This document shows, in pieces, positions 17,056 through 25,356 of a stretch of DNA of 64,000 nt. A model generated the notes under the pieces. That model was not told the origin of the DNA. It did no database searches and saw only the letters and a program-made list of their open reading frames with translations. Each line of letters opens with the position of its first letter. The stretch's first letter is position 1. This stretch comes from Halovenus rubra. Lineage in GTDB: Archaea; Halobacteriota; Halobacteria; Halobacteriales; Haloarculaceae. The DNA lies in assembly GCF_026586665.1 (NCBI RefSeq), contig NZ_JAODIY010000004.1, positions 366,120-430,119 on the forward strand, read 5' to 3'. Position numbers and translations under genes: made by a program.

Positions 17056-17742
17056 CTACTCGCCCCAGTACAACCAGGGGCCAAGTATCATATAGGCCAT
17101 CGCAGCGACCAGTAACACTCTGGGGAGGATACCGTTGAATAGGTTTGGGAACAGGATTGCGCCCATCTGGACGGTTCCCATGACTATCGCGTCACGAGCC
17201 GTGAGTTTCGGATACGGGACCGGTGCAACCATGAGTACCGAGAGCACTGTGGTTGCACCCAACAAGAGTGGGACAGAAACCAGTCCGCTAAGATATGCTG
17301 CAGCGAGAATCGTAGCACCGAGCGTATTTTGAATGCCGGGACGGTTCTCCCCTTCGTCGACGTGTACCGTATACAATGCAGTTCGAACCAACGAGAAGAC
17401 GACAAAAATCGATGCAGCGCCAACGGCAGCGACAAGTAGTTCAGGGGTATCAGTCAGGTTGTCCCACTGGTCTCGGGCGACTGCAAACACAAACAAGCCA
17501 GTTGCAGTCCCAAACGAGACGATATCTGCCATCGAATCCAGATACGGGCCAACCTTTGTACCTCCGTACAACCGGGCGATAATTCCGTCAACTGCGTCGG
17601 CGGCTGCAGCAAGCAAGAGGAGTTGCGCGACGAGCATTGGCCTGCCGAGAACCGCCCCAATCATCGCAACAACGCCAACGATAGCATTTAGAAGCGTTAT
17701 GACGTCAGCGGCACCGAGACGGTCGACCACACGAAGCGACAT
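17056..17742 (-). CDS. pssA: CDP-alcohol phosphatidyltransferase, archaetidylserine synthase-like
   Basis: A 228-residue membrane enzyme joining a polar head group to CDP-archaeol. The family signature D-G-x2-A-R-x7-G-x3-D-x3-D is complete (Asp52, Gly53, Ala56, Arg57, Gly65, Asp69, Asp73). Six or so hydrophobic helices follow. The N terminus MSLRVVDRLGAADVITLLNA resembles the haloarchaeal archaetidylserine synthases associated with the PGF-CTERM/archaeosortase system. A PGF-CTERM-type substrate is encoded 2 kb away. Head-group specificity (serine or other) is inferred. Confidence 0.87.
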   Translation of the reverse strand: MSLRVVDRLGAADVITLLNAIVGVVAMIGAVLGRPMLVAQLLLLAAAADAVDGIIARLYGGTKVGPYLDSMADIVSFGTATGLFVFAVARDQWDNLTDTPELLVAAVGAASIFVVFSLVRTALYTVHVDEGENRPGIQNTLGATILAAAYLSGLVSVPLLLGATTVLSVLMVAPVPYPKLTARDAIVMGTVQMGAILFPNLFNGILPRVLLVAAMAYMILGPWLYWGE

Positions 17743-17841
17743 ACACGACTGGTTGGGAAGCGGATACAAATAGGTGCGGATTCATCTCTCAGCTTGAGAT
17801 AATATCGACGCAGTTGACCCAGACACAAAGCAGCGATTGAC

Positions 17842-19332
17842 TCAGTACTTTCGGTTTTCTTCGGCTAAGTCGATGGCTTCATAGAACGCTGTATCGAGAC
17901 GGTTTCGCTCTTCAAGCCAATCGAAGTACCCCTCACGCGAGGCAGGATAGCGCTCGTAAAGCTCTTCGTACCGATCGACGAACACACGTGTCTTGCGGAA
18001 GCCGTCGAGTGCCTCATACAGTTCGCTATTCGATACGTCAAGATGGTCGAACGTACCCGAGAGGTAGTGTGTGAGCAGATTCTTCCCTGCCCCGGCAAGG
18101 ATACTCAGCTTCGAGGTGAGGTCATCAAAAGCCGTGTCCGTACTGACAATCTCGCGGATTTCGTTTTCTGGGAGGACAGCAGCCATCGCTCGGAGGACAG
18201 AGATGTCGATAGAGCTAGCAGCGACATTGTATGCATCTCTGGCTGCGAGTTTTGCTCCCTCGCCGTGGTCTAAATAAAGGTAGGTGTTGTGTTCCCAGAG
18301 GCGCTGCTCGCTTACGTCACCATCAGCAACTGCTCCTGCAGCGGTTTTTCCCGCAGAGAACCCGGAGATTGCTGCTCCTCGAATCCCCTTACCCGTGATG
18401 GGATGTGTCGTCCCAGCGGAACCACCCGCCGTCAAATATCCTGGCGCGACCATCGAATCGAGCGGCCGGCGCAGTGCAATCGCTGCACCGAGCTTGTTCT
18501 TTTTGTCGAAGCGCTCGGCGACCTTTGCGCCCTCATACTCTGGCCGGCCATCGAGATCCTCTCCGAGGCGATCTGCGAGCGGAATCGGGTCTTTGTTCAT
18601 CTGGAATCCGAGGCCAACGTTGACGGAGGTTGGTGACCGTGGGAAATACCAGACGTATCCCATCTCCTCTAGCGGCTTGCCGACAATCGAGTTCTGGTAT
18701 TCGACCGGCTCGTCTGTCTCAATAATCTCACGATAGGCTGAGCCGAAGTGGGTGAAATGTGGTTTCTCGAAGCTGACACCACCTGGGGCGTCCAGCGACT
18801 CAAAGTCGACCATATCTTGGATAACCGATTGCGCACCAGCAGTGTCGATGACCACATCTCCACTATATGTGACAGGGTCACCCTCGCAAATTGCTTCGAC
18901 TCCATTGACGCTCCCGTTTTGTATCACGTCGTTGACTACGGTATCGAAATGCTGAGTCACTCCCAGTTCGGTCGTCTGGTCAAGAAGCCGTTGGCCGAAC
19001 TCGTAGCGGTCGATGACGTTGCTGTGTTTGTCGTAGGGAATGACTTTTCTAACGTCAAGCTCTTCGTCCCACCACTCGATTTGGTCGATGTTCCCGTCGG
19101 CCTGTACCGCCTCGTCTGAGGCGATTGCGTCCATATCGATTGGCCCGGGGTACCGCGATGGATCTCTCGGACTTTTGATTGCGTCGCCACAGGCGATAAA
19201 GCCACCTTGTTCGGCTGGTTTTCGCTCCAACTGGACGACTTCGGCACCCTCTGCCGCAGCCGTCGCAGCCGCGAAACAACCCGCGATACCGCCACCAACG
19301 ACGATTACCTCGTAAGCTTCACTCCGGGCCAT
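17842..19332 (-). CDS. Geranylgeranyl reductase-family flavoprotein
   Basis: A 496-residue FAD-dependent oxidoreductase of the family that saturates the isoprenoid chains of archaeal lipids (digeranylgeranylglycerophospholipid reductase type). The N-terminal dinucleotide-binding motif VIVVGGGIAGCFAA (8-21) and Glu/Arg at the end of the second strand (VVQLERKP) are clear. The second FAD motif is GYLTAGGSAGTTHPITGKGIRGA (about 330-352), read here as GGSAG followed by GKGIRGA. It lies next to the archaetidylserine synthase gene, consistent with lipid biosynthesis. The exact substrate is inferred. Confidence 0.88.
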   Translation of the reverse strand: MARSEAYEVIVVGGGIAGCFAAATAAAEGAEVVQLERKPAEQGGFIACGDAIKSPRDPSRYPGPIDMDAIASDEAVQADGNIDQIEWWDEELDVRKVIPYDKHSNVIDRYEFGQRLLDQTTELGVTQHFDTVVNDVIQNGSVNGVEAICEGDPVTYSGDVVIDTAGAQSVIQDMVDFESLDAPGGVSFEKPHFTHFGSAYREIIETDEPVEYQNSIVGKPLEEMGYVWYFPRSPTSVNVGLGFQMNKDPIPLADRLGEDLDGRPEYEGAKVAERFDKKNKLGAAIALRRPLDSMVAPGYLTAGGSAGTTHPITGKGIRGAAISGFSAGKTAAGAVADGDVSEQRLWEHNTYLYLDHGEGAKLAARDAYNVAASSIDISVLRAMAAVLPENEIREIVSTDTAFDDLTSKLSILAGAGKNLLTHYLSGTFDHLDVSNSELYEALDGFRKTRVFVDRYEELYERYPASREGYFDWLEERNRLDTAFYEAIDLAEENRKY

Positions 19333-19422
19333 GTACTGGTCTATTCTATGGCGGGCACGATTGTGAATGTAACTGTTTGAGGACGCCGCTGCGTTTTTTT
19401 CAGTACGGGATGAATAGTGTCT

Positions 19423-20382
19423 ATGGACGAACCGGATCTACACCCCGAACTGGTCGAAACTGCGACCGCTATCGCCGAAATGGAGGTTCGAGGGGCGGCG
19501 ACAATTGCCGATGCGGCTGCACGCGCGCTGGAAAAGCAAGCCCAGGCAAGCGACGCTGCGACGCCCGTTGCGTTCCGTGAGGAACTTGCTGCTGGGGCGC
19601 GACGGCTGCTCGACACCCGCCCGACTGCTGTGAGTCTGCCGAACAGTCTCCGATATATCCTTCGCCGAACAGATGGCGATACTGTAGAAGAGCTCAGGAA
19701 TGCTGCTATCGCTGGGGCTCAGGAGTTTCGTGACCGTCTTGAGTCCGCACAAGACGACCTCGGTGCGATTGGAGCCAACCGACTCCAGGACGGAGATACG
19801 ATCCTCTTTCATTGCCATTCGACCGACGTGCTTTCTTGTATTCGTACCGCCCGCGAGCAAGGGACGGCGCTGAGTGCCATCGTCAAGGAGACACGTCCCC
19901 GAAAACAGGGGCACATTACTGCACAACAACTGCAAGAAATCGGTGTCCCAGTGACACTTATCGTTGACGGCGCAGCTGGCCGTTATCTCGACGAAGCAGA
20001 CCATGTCTTCGTCGGTGCCGACTCAGTGACCGCTGATGGCTCTGTTGTCAACAAGATTGGAACCCGTCAGCTTGCGGTCACCGCACGTGAGCGAGACACC
20101 CCTATCGTTGTGGCGGCACAGACGGTCAAACTTGACCCGACGACACTCTCAGGCCACACTGTCGAAATAGAGATGCGCGACGAGCAAGAGGTTATCAGCA
20201 GCTCGGAACGCAATGCAATTGGCGACATCACAGTCGAGAATCCTGCCTTTGATGTGACGCCGCCACGATATGTCGATGCAATTGTCACCGAGCGAGGTCA
20301 ATTCCCGCCAGAGAGTATTGTCTTTTTGATGCGTGAGTTGTTCGGCGAACAGGCCATGGAACCGTGGGAGGCTGGCAACTGA
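19423..20382 (+). CDS. Ribose-1,5-bisphosphate isomerase (eIF2B-like fold)
   Basis: 319 residues. It isomerises ribose 1,5-bisphosphate to ribulose 1,5-bisphosphate, the RuBisCO substrate, in archaeal nucleotide degradation. It is distinguished from translation initiation factor 2B and methylthioribose-1-phosphate isomerase by Cys131 in FHCHSTDV and Asp200 in FVGADSV, the catalytic pair known in Thermococcus R15P isomerase (Cys133/Asp202). A GTG at 19417 is an alternative start. The PfkB kinase follows 3 bases downstream, and RuBisCO is 2 kb away. Confidence 0.9.
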   Translation: MDEPDLHPELVETATAIAEMEVRGAATIADAAARALEKQAQASDAATPVAFREELAAGARRLLDTRPTAVSLPNSLRYILRRTDGDTVEELRNAAIAGAQEFRDRLESAQDDLGAIGANRLQDGDTILFHCHSTDVLSCIRTAREQGTALSAIVKETRPRKQGHITAQQLQEIGVPVTLIVDGAAGRYLDEADHVFVGADSVTADGSVVNKIGTRQLAVTARERDTPIVVAAQTVKLDPTTLSGHTVEIEMRDEQEVISSSERNAIGDITVENPAFDVTPPRYVDAIVTERGQFPPESIVFLMRELFGEQAMEPWEAGN

Positions 20383-20385
20383 CCG

Positions 20386-21261
20386 ATGACCGGACAGACA
20401 GTCATCTGTGCAGGTCACGTTAATTGGGACGTGACGCTGTATGTAGATAGACTCCCAGCAGCTGACGGCGAGGCAGCTATCGTCAATCAGAGCCAGAACG
20501 GCGGTGGTAGCGCCTCAAACACCGCATACATGCTGGCGTCACTCGGATGTGCTCCGGTGTTGCTTGGAAGCACTGGTGACGATGAGTATGGGGCACTTGT
20601 GCGAAACGAACTTACTGATGTCGGCGTCGACTGCCGACATCTGGAATACGTCGATGATGGAATCACGACTGTGAAATACCTCATCGTAGACGAGTCGGGT
20701 GAGGTAATGGTCCTTGCCAGTGACGGCGCAAACGAGACATTTACCAGTAATTCACTTTCGGATGATACTTTCGACAGCGCGACTCACCTACATTTGACAA
20801 GCCAGCGACCGGACACGGCATACGACCTCGCTAAACGGGCAGTTGATGCTGGGATACCGGTAAGCTTCGACCCAGGACGACGACTCGACTTGCGTGAGTA
20901 CCAGCCTATCTACCGACTCGCTGATATACTCTTTCTGAACGAAAACGAGGCTACGGCTGTTAAGCAAGCCGACGTTCTCGACGGTGCCGAAGGAATTACC
21001 GTGATTAAACACGGTGCCGAGGGGGCAACGGCGGAGTCTGAAGAGCTAACGGTATCTCATGCTGGATACGAGACCGAACCAGTCGATACCACGGGGGCTG
21101 GCGACGCCTTTGGGGCAGGGTTCATCGCAGCTACCCTCAACGACAAACCGTTGGAACGGGCACTTGCTGTCGGCAACGCCTGTGGTGCGTTGACGACACA
21201 GTGCAGCGGCGCACGTTCTCCGCTTTCGTGGTCGGATATCGAGTCGCTCATCGACGGATAG
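20386..21261 (+). CDS. PfkB-family sugar kinase, probable ribose-1-phosphate kinase
   Basis: A 291-residue ribokinase-fold enzyme. It has the N-terminal NGGGSASNTAYMLASLG motif (38-54) and the C-terminal catalytic motif VDTTGAGDAFGAGF with base Asp240. It is only 3 bases behind the ribose-1,5-bisphosphate isomerase gene, so it is almost certainly co-transcribed. By context it should make ribose 1,5-bisphosphate from ribose 1-phosphate, as reported for PfkB enzymes of archaeal pentose-bisphosphate pathways. Sequence alone shows only a sugar or nucleoside kinase. Confidence 0.85.
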   Translation: MTGQTVICAGHVNWDVTLYVDRLPAADGEAAIVNQSQNGGGSASNTAYMLASLGCAPVLLGSTGDDEYGALVRNELTDVGVDCRHLEYVDDGITTVKYLIVDESGEVMVLASDGANETFTSNSLSDDTFDSATHLHLTSQRPDTAYDLAKRAVDAGIPVSFDPGRRLDLREYQPIYRLADILFLNENEATAVKQADVLDGAEGITVIKHGAEGATAESEELTVSHAGYETEPVDTTGAGDAFGAGFIAATLNDKPLERALAVGNACGALTTQCSGARSPLSWSDIESLIDG

Positions 21262-21278
21262 TACAGTAAAGAGAGCAG

Positions 21279-22313
21279 TTACTCTGGTAGGTTGTCGACA
21301 ATAGCGTCGAACTGCTTTCTGAATCGGGCCTCTGCCCGCCCGCGTGCAAGTTCTGAGAAGTCCGCAAATGCAGTGTTAAATCCAGCCATTCGCCACAGCA
21401 GTGTCACAAAGTGATATACATTTCGTCGGTACTTGAACCCGCCGTCTGGGTCGAACGACCGGTGAGTTCGATACCCTTCGTACATCTTTTCACGAAGCCG
21501 CTCTCTTGTCTCTGAGTCACTGAATGCCGGATCGATAAACAAGAATTCAGTCCGGGCAATATGATACTCTGGGTCGCCTGCAAGTGCAAACTGCCAATCA
21601 AGAACCGCAGAAATCGGTTCCTCGCCAGCGCGATCAAACATCACATTTGCTGGCCGGAAGTCATCGTGTATCAGTCGCGGAACCGCATTTGTATCGATAA
21701 AGGGCAACCCGTCGTCGAGATACTGGCGCGCTGTCGTCTGAAGGTCCGAAAACGGAGTCTCCGTTAGTCGGTCAATATACCCAGTGGCGATATCACCGAA
21801 AAACTGCTGCCAGTCCCACGAGAAGTCGTCGACAACCAACCGTCCGTCTTCCAATGCAAGCGTTCCAAACCCTTCAAACCCGATTTCAGCGTGCATGTCT
21901 CCAAGAATTGTGCCAGTGTGACTGGCGACCTGATTGAACTCCTTGGCACGAAGATCACCGAGAGACTCGACAAGATTATCTCCATGCACTCGCTCGGTGA
22001 TAAAATACGGCTCAAGCGGTGGTTCCGGTTCCTGTTTGAAAACGAGAATGCGCGGGACCGGAATCTCTGTACGGTCTGCAACATACTCATGGAGAAACGG
22101 TTCGAGTGCAAAGTCTGGATCGCCCGATTTAAACTTAATAACGACCTCGTAAGCCTCGCCAGCATAGTGCACCTTTACGAGAAAGACATCTCCCTGATGA
22201 CCAGCAGTGGGTCGATTGAACGAGAAGTCGTCAAAGTCCGGGCCCGACTCTTCGAGAACTGATTCAATGTTGTGCTCGGGTTCCGGCACAGGTGTAGGAT
22301 TGTTATTTGACAA
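21279..22313 (-). CDS. Phosphotransferase, aminoglycoside-phosphotransferase (APH) family
   Basis: 344 residues with a protein-kinase-like fold. The nucleotide-binding Lys lies in YEVVIKFKSGD. Brenner's motif is LIHDDFRPANVMFD (catalytic Asp and metal-binding Asn), and the DFG-like Asp is in AVLDWQFALAGDPEYHI. The family phosphorylates small hydroxylated molecules (choline, methylthioribose, sugars, antibiotics). No ATG is available: TTG at 22313 (before SNNNPTPVPEPEHN) or TTG at 22340. It lies between the PfkB kinase and RuBisCO genes on the RuBisCO strand, 63 bases downstream of it, so a role in ribose or nucleoside metabolism is possible. Confidence 0.8.
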   Translation of the reverse strand: MSNNNPTPVPEPEHNIESVLEESGPDFDDFSFNRPTAGHQGDVFLVKVHYAGEAYEVVIKFKSGDPDFALEPFLHEYVADRTEIPVPRILVFKQEPEPPLEPYFITERVHGDNLVESLGDLRAKEFNQVASHTGTILGDMHAEIGFEGFGTLALEDGRLVVDDFSWDWQQFFGDIATGYIDRLTETPFSDLQTTARQYLDDGLPFIDTNAVPRLIHDDFRPANVMFDRAGEEPISAVLDWQFALAGDPEYHIARTEFLFIDPAFSDSETRERLREKMYEGYRTHRSFDPDGGFKYRRNVYHFVTLLWRMAGFNTAFADFSELARGRAEARFRKQFDAIVDNLPE

Positions 22314-22376
22314 TATAAACACCACTATTCGGAGCGACAACTCGTAGACAAGTTGGTACTATTTGGATCAGAGGTC

Positions 22377-23627
22377 TCACCGGGGTGTCTCAGTGCCCCA
22401 CTTCTCCAGTGCACGGGCGAGTTCTGGGCAGTCACTCGCTGCGTTTTCAACAGATTCACCGCGCGCTGCGGCGTCAGTGGCCCGTCGGAAAGCGACAGCA
22501 CCGGCGTGGGTCCCGTCAGGATGTCCGTGGATTCCGCCCCCGGCCTGTACAGCGATGGTAGTCCCAAGTTCGGTTAGTAGCTGGTCCATCAGTCCAGCAT
22601 GGAGTCCACCAGAAGCAACCGGAAGCACGTCGGTGAGTCCGTGGCAGTCGGATTGTAACCACTCGTTGATTCCACGCGTATCTTCGTTTGCCAGTTTTCC
22701 AAGCCCTGCAGTCCCTGTGTGAATATGGTCGACGCCACAGAGGCGCGCAATCTGGGCGATTACCCGCATCGAAACGCCATGTGTCGGGATGCGGTCGAAA
22801 GCTGCGTGCATCGCACGATGGGCGTGGATTGCGAGACCGTGGCGTTCACACCGTTCCCGAACTTGTTGGACGGCTCCCCAGCCTGTTGTTACTACGTCAA
22901 CCATCACAAACTCACAGCCGTGCTCAGCGGCCATATCAACCCGTTCGAGCATCTCGTTGCCCGAGGCAGTGACGTTTAGCAGATAGCTCTTTTTCTCACC
23001 GGTTTCATCCTCAGCAGCATCTCGCTGTGCGAGACTCTCAATGAGACGATCTTCGAATGGGTTAAACGACTGGTCGGTGAGGTTTTCGTCGTCTTTGAGC
23101 AGGTCGATGCCGCCGGTCCACGCCTCGTAGCCGACGGTCGCATGCTGTTGGGTGTTCAGGCCGACTTTTGGCTTTGGCACTGTGGCGGTTGCCGGCCGCT
23201 CTCCGGCATCCAGTATCTCTGTCCTGATTGCGCTCCCGTACTGGGGGCCAGGGAAGCTTTCGACGAGTTTCTTAGGCCACTTACAGTCGAGCAGTCGGAT
23301 GCGGTCGACTGCCTTCATCCCCATGATATTTCCGGCAATACACGAGAGAATCTGAGGCATACTGCCCGGCTCGAATAGCGCGTCAGGATAGGCCACGGTT
23401 ACCTGCCCACTCTCCTCATCGATTGCGCAGGCCGTTGCAGAGAGGTCTTCAACAGACCCCTCAACGTCAAGCTCGGCCCAAGTCCCGTTCGAACTCTCAC
23501 TTGCGACCCGGCTTGCTGCGCCGTTCCAGCTGATACCGTCGGCTGGTTCAAGATAGAACGAACAGACAAGATCGCTCTCTTTCGGTTCGTACGCCGTGTC
23601 GAGGAAATCTTCGTAACGAATACCCAT
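22377..23627 (-). CDS. rbcL: Ribulose-1,5-bisphosphate carboxylase, form III
   Basis: A 416-residue archaeal-type RuBisCO turning ribulose 1,5-bisphosphate and CO2 into two 3-phosphoglycerates. Catalytic residues are intact: Lys152/Lys154 in ATVPKPKVGL, carbamylated Lys178 with Asp180/Glu181 in GIDLLKDDEN, His in AIHAHRAMHAAF, and His in VDHIHTGTAGLGK. Phosphate-binding segments SGGLHAG and QAGGGIHGHPDG are also present. The start MGIRYEDFLDTAYEP is preferred over 7 codons further upstream. No small subunit or phosphoribulokinase is nearby, as expected for AMP-pathway RuBisCOs. Confidence 0.95.
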   Translation of the reverse strand: MGIRYEDFLDTAYEPKESDLVCSFYLEPADGISWNGAASRVASESSNGTWAELDVEGSVEDLSATACAIDEESGQVTVAYPDALFEPGSMPQILSCIAGNIMGMKAVDRIRLLDCKWPKKLVESFPGPQYGSAIRTEILDAGERPATATVPKPKVGLNTQQHATVGYEAWTGGIDLLKDDENLTDQSFNPFEDRLIESLAQRDAAEDETGEKKSYLLNVTASGNEMLERVDMAAEHGCEFVMVDVVTTGWGAVQQVRERCERHGLAIHAHRAMHAAFDRIPTHGVSMRVIAQIARLCGVDHIHTGTAGLGKLANEDTRGINEWLQSDCHGLTDVLPVASGGLHAGLMDQLLTELGTTIAVQAGGGIHGHPDGTHAGAVAFRRATDAAARGESVENAASDCPELARALEKWGTETPR

Positions 23628-23708
23628 ATGATACTCTTTGACGGTCAATCACATAAAAGCGCCTTCGAACGTAGGTGGTTTCGGAGTTCCCAAACGCCGG
23701 GATCGCTC

Positions 23709-24173
23709 TTACTCGTAGAGCCAGGTTTCGTCGACGCGTTCCCAGTCGACGAGTTCCTCGTCATCGAAGAAGAGCTCAATCTCGCGTTCGTTCGAACCGG
23801 GGTCCTCGTGGTCGGAACCGTGGATAACGTTCCGTCCCAGGTCGAGGCCCAGGTCACCGCGGATGGTTCCGGGTGCCGATTCTGCGGGGTCGGTTTCGCC
23901 CATCATACCACGAACCTGTCGGACTGCATCTTGTCCTTCCCAGACCATCGCCATGACTGGGCCGGACGTGATGAAGTCTACGAGACCGTCGAAAAACGGT
24001 TTATCTTCGTGCTCACCGTAATGTTCTTCGGCGAGGTCACGGTCAATCTGCTTGAACTTCGCAGCGACGAGCTTCAACCCACGGTCCTCGAATCGCGAGA
24101 TAACGTCGCCGATAAGCCCGCGCTGGACGCCGTCAGGCTTGACCATGACGAAGGTTCGTTCCTGCTCGCTCAT
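23709..24173 (-). CDS. ndk: Nucleoside diphosphate kinase
   Basis: 154 residues; equalises NTP pools by ping-pong transfer through a phosphohistidine. Active-site His118 lies in [31 protein letters not shown] is the N-terminal signature. Last gene of the rpl7ae operon, its ATG overlapping the rpl24e stop by 4 bases (ATGA). Confidence 0.97.
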   Translation of the reverse strand: MSEQERTFVMVKPDGVQRGLIGDVISRFEDRGLKLVAAKFKQIDRDLAEEHYGEHEDKPFFDGLVDFITSGPVMAMVWEGQDAVRQVRGMMGETDPAESAPGTIRGDLGLDLGRNVIHGSDHEDPGSNEREIELFFDDEELVDWERVDETWLYE

Positions 24174-24457
24174 ACTTCTGCCTCAGTCTCGGTTTCCTCG
24201 TCAGACTCTTCGTCCTCGGATATCTCGGCTGTGTCATCCGCGACAGAGTCGGACTCATCTTCTTCGTCAGCGTCCGTCTCTTCGTCTTCCTCGTAGCCGA
24301 TCCATTCGAGGTCGCGCGATTCTCGGCCGAGGAAGTAGTTCTTCTCGGCTTTGGCGCCCTTGAACCACAGAACAGTGCCGTCAGTTTTGACGTACATCTT
24401 GCCAGTTCCGGGCTCGATTTCTTCACCGGTGTAATCACACGTCCGTTTCTGAACCAT
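24170..24457 (-). CDS. rpl24e: Ribosomal protein eL24 (L24e), zinc-ligand-poor form with acidic tail
   Basis: 95 residues. Residues 1-55 match L24e ([21 protein letters not shown]..., [10 protein letters not shown]). Of the four zinc-binding Cys of canonical L24e (C-x2-C...C-x3-C) only the first is kept. The others are Thr in CDYTG and Lys/Ala in FKGAKAEKN, so no zinc site can form. The last 40 residues are almost entirely Asp/Glu/Ser/Thr. It overlaps rps28e by one base and ndk by four, so translation is coupled. Confidence 0.93.
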   Translation of the reverse strand: MVQKRTCDYTGEEIEPGTGKMYVKTDGTVLWFKGAKAEKNYFLGRESRDLEWIGYEEDEETDADEEDESDSVADDTAEISEDEESDEETETEAEV

Positions 24458-24684
24458 TATTGGCCTCCGATTGTGTCGGCTTCGCGTGCTGTCTCTCGCA
24501 GCTGAAGAACATCGCCTTCGCGGACAGGTCCGAGTACGTTACGGGTGATGATACGACCCTTATTTGAACCCTCACGGATTCGGCACTTGACCTGCATGGC
24601 CTCACCGTGCATTCCTGTCTTGCCCACGACTTCGATAACCTCAGCTGGCGTGGAACCGCCGTCGTCTGCTTCCTCTGCACTCAT
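24457..24684 (-). CDS. rps28e: Ribosomal protein eS28
   Basis: 75 residues of the small-subunit protein S28e. The core runs [38 protein letters not shown], and the C-terminal LRETAREAD motif. A short acidic N-terminal extension is typical of halophiles. Second gene of the operon, 11 bases after rpl7ae. Confidence 0.96.
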   Translation of the reverse strand: MSAEEADDGGSTPAEVIEVVGKTGMHGEAMQVKCRIREGSNKGRIITRNVLGPVREGDVLQLRETAREADTIGGQ

Positions 24685-24695
24685 CCGTGGTCACC

Positions 24696-25058
24696 TCAGC
24701 GGAGTTCCTCGATTTTCTCAGCGATATCCTCGACATCAGTGGAGGCATCGCCCGCGTCGGTGATGGCGGCGGCTGCGCTGCCAACTTCAAGTCCAGCAGC
24801 ATGACCGATATCATCCTGAGCACCAACGAAAATAAACGGAACGTTCTTTTCGTCGGACAGCTCTGGCAGGTGCATAACGACCTCCTCAGGCTGAACATCC
24901 TCTGCGACGAAGACGAGGTCAGCATTCCCTCGCTCGATCGCTTTTGTGGTTTCGTTTGTTCCTTTCTTTACAGCTCCCGTATCCCGGGCGACTTCGAGGG
25001 TTTCGAGCGCATCGTCCTCGAGGTCTGCCGGAACGTCAAAGTCAACGTATACTGGCAT
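24696..25058 (-). CDS. rpl7ae: Ribosomal protein eL8 / L7Ae, K-turn RNA-binding protein
   Basis: 120 residues. L7Ae binds kink-turns in 23S rRNA, box C/D and H/ACA guide RNAs and RNase P. The fold signature is visible: [30 protein letters not shown] and [27 protein letters not shown]. The start [10 protein letters not shown] has a strong Shine-Dalgarno sequence eight bases upstream. First gene of the four-gene operon. Confidence 0.97.
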   Translation of the reverse strand: MPVYVDFDVPADLEDDALETLEVARDTGAVKKGTNETTKAIERGNADLVFVAEDVQPEEVVMHLPELSDEKNVPFIFVGAQDDIGHAAGLEVGSAAAAITDAGDASTDVEDIAEKIEELR

Positions 25059-25066
25059 GGTTATGT

Positions 25067-25074
25067 TCACCTCC
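25067..25074 (-). promoter_or_regulatory. Strong Shine-Dalgarno sequence of rpl7ae
   Basis: GGAGGTGA on the minus strand, eight bases before the ATG at 25058. Most genes in this window lack such a site, so this one fixes the start and implies a leadered mRNA. Confidence 0.8.
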
Positions 25075-25133
25075 TGTGTGCGGGCTCGCACTCCCCCGCC
25101 GTCCGCGGCGAGTGCCGCGTCCGCCCTGATGGC

Positions 25134-25144
25134 GATATAATCCT
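25134..25144 (-). promoter_or_regulatory. Candidate TATA box of the rpl7ae operon
   Basis: GATTATATCGC on the minus strand, about 80 bases before the rpl7ae ATG. It would give a leader of roughly 50 bases containing the Shine-Dalgarno site. Confidence 0.4.
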
Positions 25145-25356
25145 ATTCCGGCTGGGAGCGTCATCAACCCCACACAGGCTGTATTCATTAGTGTTCTAGC
25201 AGACACTAAAGTGCTTTCGAAGCTATCTGCGCGTGGGGGTGTTCGGCACAACGGTAAAATCGAAGAATACGCCCGATAACATCATATTTATATAAGTAGA
25301 TATACAGAATAGGTGTTCTGCAAATCTTTAGGTTACATTCGCCTGCAATTGAATGT

